Assembly (NCBI GenBank): GCA_030705725.1 | Contig: JAUZPW010000020.1 | Span: 1 to 13,068, forward strand | Length of the DNA stretch: 13,068 bases | Reading direction: 5' to 3' | Source of the DNA: Bacillota bacterium | GTDB taxonomy: Bacteria; Bacillota; Clostridia; Oscillospirales; Butyricicoccaceae | Part shown: positions 7,129 to 13,068 of the stretch, one piece after another | How the letters are laid out: the number at the start of each line of letters is the position of its first letter | Numbering within the stretch: position 1 is the first letter of the stretch | Position numbers and translations under genes: made by a program | Notes under the pieces: generated by a model | The model's database searches: none | What the model was told of the DNA's origin: nothing | Seen by the model: only the letters and a program-made list of their open reading frames with translations

Positions 7129-8125
7129 CGCAAAAGACCTATTCCTGGGCGTGGACGTGGGCTCGGTGAGCACCAACATTGTCGCCGCCGACGAAAAAGG
7201 CTGCCTTATAGAAAAAATATATCTTCGGACGGAAGGTCAGCCGATAAAAGCCATCCAGGAAGGAATGAAACGGCTTGCCGAGGCGCTCGGGCCAGACGCT
7301 TCGATAAAAGGGGCCGGAGCCACGGGAAGCGGGCGGCAGCTCGCGGCGTGCGTTATCGGCGCCGATACGGTAAAAAACGAAATTACCGCGCACGCGGTCG
7401 CGACGCAGCTGATGCTGCCCGAGGTCAGGACGATCCTTGAAATAGGCGGGCAGGATTCAAAAATCATATTTATAAAAAACGGCATCGTATGCGATTTCGC
7501 GATGAATACCGTTTGCGCCGCGGGCACCGGTTCGTTTCTCGACCGGAAGGCGGGGCGGCTCAACATCCCGATAGAGAAGTTCGGGCTTTACGCGCTGCAG
7601 GCAGAGGCTCCCGTGAGGATCGCGGGCAGATGCGCGGTATTCGCGGAATCGGACATGATCCATAAACAGCAGCTGGGATTTAACGCTCCCGAAATAATCT
7701 GCGGGCTTTGCGAGGCGCTTGTCAGAAACTATCTTACAAACCTGGCGAAGGGAAAGAAAATCGAAGATCCGGTGGTTTTTCAGGGCGGAGTTGCGGCGAA
7801 CGCCGGTATTGCGGCGGCTTTTGAAAAAGAACTCAAAACTAAAATAACGATCCCGATACATTACGACGTAATGGGCGCTTACGGAGCGGCGCTTCTCGCA
7901 ATTCAGAAAATAAAGGAAAGCGGAGAACCAACAAGCTTTCGGGGTTTTGAACTTATACACAGGGATTACAAAACAAGAAGCGTACAGTGCACAGACTGCC
8001 CGAATTCCTGCGAGCTGATCGAGATAGCGTCCGACGGGGAAGTTATGGCACGTTGGGGCGGGCGCTGCGGCAAATGGGCTGAAGCATCTCAAAATTATAT
8101 AAATTCTGGATGCAGAAAAATGTAA
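7121..8125 (+). CDS. ATP-dependent acyl-CoA dehydratase activase (BcrAD/BadFG/HgdC family)
   Basis: A 334-residue ASKHA-fold protein related to HgdC, the activator that uses ATP hydrolysis to push an electron at very low potential into a dehydratase. The N-terminal phosphate loop is LGVDVGSVSTN (9-19), and GGQDSK lies near residue 110. Cys132 in NTVCAAGTGSF and Cys171 in GRCAVFAESDMI are the two cysteines that, in the family dimer, hold one [4Fe-4S] cluster between subunits. A C-terminal tail adds CTDCPNSC (290-297) and Cys316 in GGRCGKW, not present in HgdC itself as I know it. I choose the TTG at 7121: AAGGGAG ends 8 nt before it, and the resulting start sits just before the phosphate loop. 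The longer frame from 7088 would add 11 residues without a ribosome site. It is the last gene of the three-gene operon. Confidence 0.85.
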   Translation: MDNAKDLFLGVDVGSVSTNIVAADEKGCLIEKIYLRTEGQPIKAIQEGMKRLAEALGPDASIKGAGATGSGRQLAACVIGADTVKNEITAHAVATQLMLPEVRTILEIGGQDSKIIFIKNGIVCDFAMNTVCAAGTGSFLDRKAGRLNIPIEKFGLYALQAEAPVRIAGRCAVFAESDMIHKQQLGFNAPEIICGLCEALVRNYLTNLAKGKKIEDPVVFQGGVAANAGIAAAFEKELKTKITIPIHYDVMGAYGAALLAIQKIKESGEPTSFRGFELIHRDYKTRSVQCTDCPNSCELIEIASDGEVMARWGGRCGKWAEASQNYINSGCRKM

Positions 8126-8186
8126 AAATAAGTCGAAGAAAAAAGAAATTAACGGAATAATAGTTTTTATGAATAAAAAACACCAC

Positions 8187-8216
8187 TTTACAGGAACATA
8201 TGTTCTGTGGTAAAAT
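8187..8216 (+). promoter_or_regulatory. Promoter of the radical SAM operon
   Basis: TTTACA (8187-8192) and TAAAAT (8211-8216) are separated by 18 bp and each match consensus at 5 of 6 positions. The start site would fall near 8223, giving a very short leader before the ribosome binding site AGGGGGG (8226-8232). The spacer contains the LexA box. Confidence 0.72.
8194..8205. promoter_or_regulatory. LexA (SOS) operator between -35 and -10
   Basis: GAACATATGTTC is a perfect 12-bp palindrome and fits the Firmicutes LexA/DinR core GAAC-RNRY-GTTC at every position. It lies wholly within the spacer of the promoter at 8187-8216, the classic placement for repression. Its presence also argues that the in-frame ATG at 8200, inside the box and upstream of the likely transcription start, is not used. 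Confidence 0.85.
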
Positions 8217-8238
8217 AATTCCTGTAGGGGGGCGTTTC

Positions 8239-9561
8239 GTGGACATTTTCGATAAGCTTAAAATTCTGACCGACGCCGCTAAATTTGACGTTGCCTGCAC
8301 ATCGAGCGGAGTTGATAAAAGCGCATCCCCGGGCGGAATCGGAAACGCCGCCGCCTGCGGGATCTGCCACAGCTTCGCGGCGGACGGAAGATGCATTTCA
8401 CTCTTAAAGGTGCTGATGACGAACGTCTGCGTATTCGACTGCAAATACTGCGTAAACCGCAGGTCGAACGACACGCGGAGGGCTATGTTCACTCCGCGGG
8501 AGCTCGCGGAGCTCACGATCCAGTTTTACCGCAGGAATTATATCGAGGGCCTTTTTTTAAGCTCAGGCGTAATAAAAAACCCGGACTATACATGCGAACA
8601 GATGACCGAGGCTCTGCGAATTCTGCGGGAGGATTACGGCTTTTCGGGGTATATCCACGCGAAGGCAATTCCGGGGGCGGACCCCGCGCTTATATCGCGG
8701 CTCGGATTTCTCGCAGACCGTATGAGCGTCAACATCGAGCTTCCGTCCCAGAACAGTCTGGAGCTTCTGGCACCGGACAAATCGAAGCACTCCATACTTA
8801 AGCCGATGGGGTATATTAAAAACAGAATCTCGGAAAACAGCGCGGATTTAGTCAGGTACCGTCACGCGCCGAGGTTCGCGCCGGCCGGACAGAGCACACA
8901 GATGATTATCGGGGCGACCCCGGAGACGGATTTCCATATACTTAATTTATCCGAAAACCTTTATAAGAAATACGGACTGAAAAGAGTATTCTTTTCAGCA
9001 TATATTCCAGTGGCCGAAAACACGCTGCTTCCGGCAAGGGATACGAAGCCGCCGCTTCTGCGCGAGCACAGGCTTTACCAGGCGGACTGGCTTCTGCGGT
9101 TTTACGGCTTTTCAGCAGGCGAGCTGCTTGACGAGCAGCATCAGAATTTTGATCCCGTTATGGACCCGAAATGCAACTGGGCGCTTAACCATCTTGAGCT
9201 TTTTCCGATGGAAATTAACCGCGCGTCGTACGAAGAGCTTCTGCGCGTGCCGGGGATAGGCGTAAGAAGCGCCAAAAGGATCGTAAGGGCGCGCCGGGAC
9301 GGCTCGCTTGATTTCACCGTCCTTAAAAGGCTCGGGGTTGTGCTCAAAAGGGCGCAGTATTTTATCGTTTGCGGGGGAAGGGCTGCGCAGGGGCTCAGAA
9401 TTTCGCACGATTCGGTTTTAAGGTCTTTGCTTTCTGAGCGGGAGCTTAATTTATATAACTTTAACCGGTATCCGGAATCTGAGCCGGAGCAGCTTTCGCT
9501 GTTCGGTAATTCGCTGAACGCACAGGAGGAGCTTCAAAAATGCCTGACGGGGGAAATGTAG
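8239..9561 (+). CDS. Putative DNA modification/repair radical SAM protein (TIGR03916-like)
   Basis: A 440-residue cytoplasmic radical SAM enzyme of the family predicted to act in DNA repair or modification; its reaction is not known. CVFDCKYC (64-71) is the CX3CX2C motif that binds the SAM-cleaving [4Fe-4S] cluster. Additional cysteines at 20, 40, 43 and 52 (CTSSG, CGIC, GRC) precede it and may hold another metal site. Near the C-terminus, LLRVPGIGVRSAKRI (334-348) is a helix-hairpin-helix motif of the kind that grips DNA backbone. The start is the GTG at 8239, six bases after AGGGGGG (8226-8232); family members begin near DIFDKLKILTDAAKFD. It overlaps the next gene by 22 nt, and the two form a known conserved pair. 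The LexA box upstream predicts induction by DNA damage. Confidence 0.88.
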   Translation: MDIFDKLKILTDAAKFDVACTSSGVDKSASPGGIGNAAACGICHSFAADGRCISLLKVLMTNVCVFDCKYCVNRRSNDTRRAMFTPRELAELTIQFYRRNYIEGLFLSSGVIKNPDYTCEQMTEALRILREDYGFSGYIHAKAIPGADPALISRLGFLADRMSVNIELPSQNSLELLAPDKSKHSILKPMGYIKNRISENSADLVRYRHAPRFAPAGQSTQMIIGATPETDFHILNLSENLYKKYGLKRVFFSAYIPVAENTLLPARDTKPPLLREHRLYQADWLLRFYGFSAGELLDEQHQNFDPVMDPKCNWALNHLELFPMEINRASYEELLRVPGIGVRSAKRIVRARRDGSLDFTVLKRLGVVLKRAQYFIVCGGRAAQGLRISHDSVLRSLLSERELNLYNFNRYPESEPEQLSLFGNSLNAQEELQKCLTGEM

Positions 9562-10385
9562 CATATTATTACGACGGAAGCTTCGACGGGATGCTTTGCT
9601 GCGTATTTGAGAGCTACGCGGCAAAGGAAATTCCGGACGAAATCCTGCCGCCTGAAGCGCTTCAGGCGACCTTTCTGCCGGCAAAGGCAATCGTTACGGA
9701 TAAAATGAAGGCCGAACGCGTCAGAAAATCGATACCGGAAAAAATGGGAGCACAGGCTTATGACTTTATCAGGCATGCGTTTTTAACAAATATCGACGGC
9801 AAGGAGTACCGGCTGCTCCTCTTTATAAGGCTCGGATTTAAGCACGGGCCGAAGGTTATGAGAATGATTTCGGAGGACGCCGTTTATACGCTTCTTAAAG
9901 CTGTGCGGCACCTGAACAACGAAAGCCATCTTCTGAAAGGGTTTATCAGGTTTTCGGCTTTTCACGGCGCGCTCGTAGCCGAAATAGAACCGAAAAACAT
10001 TGTTCTGCCTCTTTTGGCAAAGCATTTCAGGGAACGGTTCCCCGGGGAGCGGTTTATTATTTTCGACAGGACCAACGACATGGCCTTAATATATGAGCCA
10101 TACCGCCACAGGATAATTCCTGCCTCCGGCGTGGAGCTTCCCGAACCGGACGAAGCGGAACAAAAAATCAGGGAGCTTTGGAAGCTTTTTTACAATACGA
10201 TCGAAGTTGAGGGACGGTATAACCCCAAATGCCGCATGAGCCATATGCCGAAGCATTACTGGAAGTATATGACGGAATTTGAAACGCCGGGGAAGCCTTC
10301 GCCCTGCCGCGCCGGAACCCTTAAAAACCCTTCCGGACTGTCGCTGCCGGCGGCTTCGGAGGATAATTCGGAGGATAATTTTTAA
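9540..10385 (+). CDS. Radical SAM-linked putative DNA repair protein (TIGR03915/DUF4130-like)
   Basis: A 281-residue protein with no membrane segment, of the family that accompanies the radical SAM protein above. In other bacteria a related region is fused to a family-4-type uracil-DNA glycosylase (UdgX-like), which suggests action on damaged DNA. Visible family features are YYYDGSFDGMLCCVFESY (9-26), ending block LWKLFYNTIEVEGRYNPKCR (213-232) and MPKHYWKYMTEF (236-247). No glycosylase active-site motif is evident, so catalysis cannot be assigned. AGGAGG (9524-9529) lies about 10 nt before the ATG. About 34 residues follow the usual end of the domain; this tail is low-complexity and includes SEDN twice, encoded by a perfect 12-bp tandem repeat. 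It is co-transcribed with the radical SAM gene and therefore likely LexA-controlled. Confidence 0.82.
   Translation: MPDGGNVAYYYDGSFDGMLCCVFESYAAKEIPDEILPPEALQATFLPAKAIVTDKMKAERVRKSIPEKMGAQAYDFIRHAFLTNIDGKEYRLLLFIRLGFKHGPKVMRMISEDAVYTLLKAVRHLNNESHLLKGFIRFSAFHGALVAEIEPKNIVLPLLAKHFRERFPGERFIIFDRTNDMALIYEPYRHRIIPASGVELPEPDEAEQKIRELWKLFYNTIEVEGRYNPKCRMSHMPKHYWKYMTEFETPGKPSPCRAGTLKNPSGLSLPAASEDNSEDNF
10357..10380 (+). repeat. Two perfect tandem copies of a 12-bp unit at the gene end
   Basis: CGGAGGATAATT occurs at 10357-10368 and again at 10369-10380, encoding SEDN twice just before the stop codon. It looks like a replication-slippage duplication in a dispensable tail. Confidence 0.8.
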
Positions 10386-10401
10386 TACTAAAAAATAACA
10401 C

Positions 10402-10430
10402 TTGACAGGCCGCCCGACATATATTAGACT
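10402..10430 (+). promoter_or_regulatory. Promoter for the riboswitch-ATPase transcript
   Basis: A perfect TTGACA (10402-10407), a 17-bp spacer and TAGACT (10425-10430, 4 of 6 matches) lie 16 nt after the preceding gene. The start site would be near 10437, giving a leader of about 220 nt that contains the riboswitch. Confidence 0.65.
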
Positions 10431-10470
10431 GATAACAATCTCTTTGCACTGCATTTTATCTACAGTACAA

Positions 10471-10550
10471 ACTGAGCAGGCGATGAACCTAAAGCGGTTC
10501 GTGGGGCTGGGCCTACAAAAGGCAGCAGATGATTACATCTGTGGGACAGT
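10471..10550 (+). promoter_or_regulatory. NiCo (czcD-type) riboswitch aptamer
   Basis: The sequence and fold match the Ni2+/Co2+-sensing NiCo motif. P1 is ACTG (10471-10474) with CAGT (10547-10550). The conserved GAGCAGG (10474-10480) follows. P2 is ATGAACC with GGTTCGT around an AAGC-containing loop (10483-10502). P3 is built on GGGCCT and AGGCAGC (10510-10526). P4 is CAGATG with CATCTG around ATTA (10526-10541), then the conserved GTGGGACAG. Co2+ or Ni2+ binding in this class turns expression on. The downstream gene is a P-type cation ATPase, which fits a metal-efflux circuit. The class is known from recollection of the published consensus; no covariance search was run. Confidence 0.9.
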
Positions 10551-10555
10551 GAAAT

Positions 10556-10592
10556 GTTCTACGGATGTATTTTTATATTTTTATCCGTGAAC
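10556..10592 (+). promoter_or_regulatory. Hairpin immediately after the aptamer
   Basis: GTTC-T-ACGGAT (10556-10566) pairs with ATCCGTGAAC (10583-10592), with U10560 bulged and a U/A-rich 16-nt loop. No U-tract follows, so it is not a standard terminator. Adjacent ACTG (10591-10594) is identical to the 5' strand of P1 and could compete for the P1 CAGT. It is likely part of the switching structure, but which state it belongs to is unclear. Confidence 0.45.
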
Positions 10593-10605
10593 TGAATAGT
10601 ACTAA

Positions 10606-10656
10606 GATACCTGAAGTGCCAGAAATACTGATTGGCAATGGGAGGTACCTTTTTTT
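10606..10656 (+). terminator. Riboswitch expression platform: terminator-like hairpin overlapping the RBS
   Basis: TACCT (10608-10612) pairs with AGGTA (10643-10647), and TGCCA (10617-10621) with TGGCA (10633-10637), around an 11-nt loop. Seven T's (10650-10656) follow, then the ATG. The 3' arm includes part of the Shine-Dalgarno GGGAGG (10640-10645). The structure could therefore end transcription, hide the ribosome site, or both. It is my candidate for the off state of the NiCo switch; the internal loop makes the stem imperfect. Confidence 0.55.
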
Positions 10657-13068
10657 ATGTCCGTACAGAAAAATAATTTTCAGGGCCTGACGGCCGAGGA
10701 AGTGAAAAAGCTTCAGAAGCAGTTCGGAAAGAACGAACTGACCAAAAAGAAAAAGCAGAGCTTTATAACTAAAACCCTGCATGTTATCTCCGAGCCCATG
10801 TTCCTGCTTCTGCTTGCGGCGGCTGTGATTTATTTTATTCTCGGCGAGCCGCGGGACGGACTTATCATGCTGATATTCGTTATAGGCATTATCGGCATCG
10901 ACGTGTATCAGGAATGGAAGACCGATAAAACCCTCAGCGCGCTTAAGGATTTGACCGCCTCACACGTCAGGGTAATCCGTGACGGAACGGAACAGAGCGT
11001 TTTAAGCGAGGAGCTTGTTCCGGGAGACCTTATAATTATCTCCGAGGGGGTCAAGATACCAGCCGACGGGAAGATAGTCAAGGCAAACGACCTCTGCGTC
11101 GACGAATCTACGCTTACGGGCGAGGCCGAGGGCGTCTGGAAGAGCGCGGAGCAGGACGCTTCCGAAAGCTCGTCCGATTATTGGAGAAAAGACTTTTGCT
11201 ATGCGGGAACGCTTGTTACGCAGGGCAGCGCGGTTTTACAGGTTGAGAAAACCGGGGCCAACACCGAATACGGAAAAATCGGAGCGGGCGTCATGGAAGC
11301 TCCCGAGCGCCCGTCGCCGCTTAAAAAACAGACGGGCGAGCTTGTCAGAGTGAGCGCCCTTGTCGCCGCCGTTCTCTTTGTCACGGTGTGTCTGATAACT
11401 TACGCCAATTTACCGGATCACGCCTTCCACGCAAGGATTATCGAAAGCATCCTCTCAGGCATTACGCTCGCCATGGCTATGATACCGGAGGAATTCCCGG
11501 TTATCCTGACCGTATTCCTTTCGATGGGCGCATGGAGGCTCGCAAAGAAAAATTCGCTCGTCAGAAAGCTGTCGTCGGTCGAGACGCTTGGCGCGGTTTC
11601 CGTTCTGTGCGTTGACAAAACGGGAACGATCACCATGAACCAGATGACGGTTAGTGAAATCTGGGCCGGGGACGGCAATGAGGACAATCTTGCCGAAACA
11701 ATGGGGCTGGCCTGTGAAACCGAGACCTATGATCCGATGGAAAAAGCCATGCTCGCTTTCTGCGAGGAGCGCGGCATTTCGAGAGATCACATTTTCGGCG
11801 GCGAGCTTATAACGGAATATTCGTTCACTAATGAACTTAAAATGATGGGGCACGTATGGCACCACGACGGTGAAATCCTGGTTGCGGCCAAGGGTTCGGC
11901 AGAGCGAATTCTGGAGCTCTGCAAAATGTCCGAAAAAGAGCGCTCGGAGGCTGAAAACAAAATACGGAGCATGTCCGAAAAAGGGCTGCGCGTTATTGCG
12001 GTCGGGATTTTGAAGGTAGAAAACGAGGATTTGATTCCCGAGTCGATCATGGACTGCGAGCTTACCTTCTGCGGGCTTACGGGGCTCTATGACCCGCCGA
12101 GAAAATCGGTGAAAAAGGACATTGAGCGGTGCGCAAAGGCGGGCGTGCGCGTCGTTATGATCACGGGGGACAACGGTATCACGGCAAGCGCCATCGCGCG
12201 TCAGGTCGGGATAGACTCAGCCGGCGGGACGATTACCGGAGACGAGCTAAACGATATGAGCGACGCCGAGCTTGAAAAACGTGTAAAAAGCGTAAACGTA
12301 TTTTCACGCGTTATCCCGGAGCATAAAATGCGTATCGTCAAAGCGTTCCAGAAAAACGGCGAGATCGTCGCAATGACCGGCGACGGTGTAAACGACGCGC
12401 CGGCGTTAAAGCATGCGGACATAGGAATAGCGATGGGCAAGCGCGGCTCCGAAGTGTCGAGAGAAGCCGCAAGCCTCGTATTGCTGGACGATAACTTCTC
12501 GACGATCGTAGATACCGTAAAAGACGGCAGGAAAATATACGACAATATCAAAAGAGCCGTCGGTTACGTGTTTACGATCCACATACCCATAGCGCTTTCT
12601 GCGCTGCTCGCGCCGATTTTGAACGTCAGCCCCGGAAAGCTGCTGCTTTTGCCGCTTCACGTCGTGCTTTTGGAGCTGATTATTGACCCGACGTGCTCTA
12701 TTGTCCTTGAACGCCAGCCGGAGGAAAAGAACATTATGGAACGCGCTCCGAGAAGCACCGGGGAAAAGCTGATCGACGCCGCGTCGCTTACAAAAAGCTT
12801 GCTCCAGGGACTTATAATATTCGCGTCGTCGTTCGGGCTTTACTATTCGGCGCTTGCCGCGAACCCCGACGATGCCGGCACCGCGAGAGCTTTGGGGATT
12901 TCCGTGATTATGCTTTCGAACCTGTTCCTGGTTTTTGAAAACAGCTCCAATACGGATTCGATTTTTTATTCAATCCGCAGGCTTTCAAAAGACACGGTTA
13001 TGTGGGGCGTTTTTGGCGGTACTGTTTTGGGGCTTTTTCTCATTTTATATTCGCCTCTTTGCAGATAC
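10657..13068 (+). CDS. P-type cation-translocating ATPase, 3'-truncated
   Basis: 804 codons are open to the window end; only the last transmembrane region and C-terminus are missing. It is a plasma-membrane pump that uses ATP to export cations, probably Co2+/Ni2+ given the NiCo riboswitch upstream. Visible parts: N-terminal cation-ATPase region (LTAEEVKKLQKQFGKNEL); actuator motif TGEA (154-157), where TGES is usual; M4 motif PEEFP (277-281), where Ca2+ pumps have PEGLP; phosphorylated Asp320 in DKTGT; nucleotide-binding KGS (412-414); TGDN (503-506); GDGVND (575-580); and M6 IDPTCS (676-681), with Asp677 and Cys680. There is no N-terminal CxxC metal-binding domain and no M4 CPC, so it is not a P1B heavy-metal ATPase; it resembles P2-type pumps. 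GGGAGG (10640-10645) precedes the ATG. A Ca2+ or Mn2+ substrate remains possible. Confidence 0.88.
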   Translation, partial: MSVQKNNFQGLTAEEVKKLQKQFGKNELTKKKKQSFITKTLHVISEPMFLLLLAAAVIYFILGEPRDGLIMLIFVIGIIGIDVYQEWKTDKTLSALKDLTASHVRVIRDGTEQSVLSEELVPGDLIIISEGVKIPADGKIVKANDLCVDESTLTGEAEGVWKSAEQDASESSSDYWRKDFCYAGTLVTQGSAVLQVEKTGANTEYGKIGAGVMEAPERPSPLKKQTGELVRVSALVAAVLFVTVCLITYANLPDHAFHARIIESILSGITLAMAMIPEEFPVILTVFLSMGAWRLAKKNSLVRKLSSVETLGAVSVLCVDKTGTITMNQMTVSEIWAGDGNEDNLAETMGLACETETYDPMEKAMLAFCEERGISRDHIFGGELITEYSFTNELKMMGHVWHHDGEILVAAKGSAERILELCKMSEKERSEAENKIRSMSEKGLRVIAVGILKVENEDLIPESIMDCELTFCGLTGLYDPPRKSVKKDIERCAKAGVRVVMITGDNGITASAIARQVGIDSAGGTITGDELNDMSDAELEKRVKSVNVFSRVIPEHKMRIVKAFQKNGEIVAMTGDGVNDAPALKHADIGIAMGKRGSEVSREAASLVLLDDNFSTIVDTVKDGRKIYDNIKRAVGYVFTIHIPIALSALLAPILNVSPGKLLLLPLHVVLLELIIDPTCSIVLERQPEEKNIMERAPRSTGEKLIDAASLTKSLLQGLIIFASSFGLYYSALAANPDDAGTARALGISVIMLSNLFLVFENSSNTDSIFYSIRRLSKDTVMWGVFGGTVLGLFLILYSPLCRY

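Noticed and set aside
8164..8179. TTTTTAT/ATAAAAA hairpin as terminator of the activase operon
   Set aside because: The stem is entirely A-T with a two-base loop and no following U-tract, too weak to call.
8200..8238. In-frame ATG at 8200 as start of the radical SAM gene
   Set aside because: It lies within the LexA box, upstream of the predicted transcription start, and has no ribosome site. The GTG at 8239 has AGGGGGG at the right distance and matches the family's N-terminus.
10437..10656. yybP-ykoY manganese riboswitch upstream of the P-type ATPase
   Set aside because: This class often precedes such ATPases, but its conserved loops are not visible. The NiCo motif matches along its full length instead.

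Overview
The window looks like a chromosomal segment of an endospore-forming, probably strictly anaerobic member of the Firmicutes (Clostridia-like). Three independent signs support this. There is a gene for the small acid-soluble spore protein Tlp (3578-3802). A Firmicutes-type LexA/SOS box, GAAC-N4-GTTC, sits at 8194-8205. An oxygen-sensitive type of enzyme cassette, an HgdC/BcrAD-like acyl-CoA dehydratase activase with two dehydratase-like partners, occupies 5109-8125. A NiCo (czcD-type) riboswitch fits the same group. No rRNA, tRNA, insertion sequence, phage gene or CRISPR array was seen.

Layout. (1) 2-1882: the 3' part of a tandem-domain class II aldolase/adducin-family gene (+) converges on a ROK-family sugar kinase (-). 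(2) 1883-3471: a promoter with two short palindromes precedes a HAD phosphatase/phosphomutase-like gene (+), whose stop codon directly abuts the stop of a DUF975 membrane protein (-). (3) 3578-4976: tlp (+) and a 7-TM GGDEF diguanylate cyclase (-) converge on a shared hairpin terminator; the cyclase has a good promoter on the minus strand. (4) 5109-8125: three overlapping genes form one operon, made of two paralogous dehydratase-like Fe-S subunits (COG3580- and COG3581-like) and an ASKHA-fold activase. (5) 8187-10385: a LexA-box-containing promoter drives a radical SAM 'DNA modification/repair' protein and its overlapping partner (TIGR03915/DUF4130-like). (6) 10402-13068: a promoter, a NiCo riboswitch and a terminator/RBS-sequestering hairpin lead into a large P-type cation ATPase that runs off the window end.

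How the parts work together. The activase operon reads as an ATP-driven low-potential electron device: the activase would reduce the heterodimeric partner, whose substrate is unknown. The radical SAM pair is most likely an SOS-induced DNA repair or modification system, because the LexA box lies between its -35 and -10. The riboswitch-ATPase unit is most likely a Ni2+/Co2+-induced efflux pump. The strongest leads are the LexA control of the poorly understood radical SAM pair, the riboswitch-ATPase unit with its compact expression platform, and the split dehydratase-like cassette without a recognisable metabolic neighbour.

Four start codons were moved downstream of the longest open frame on the basis of ribosome binding sites: the GGDEF gene, the first dehydratase-like gene, the activase (TTG) and the radical SAM gene (GTG).
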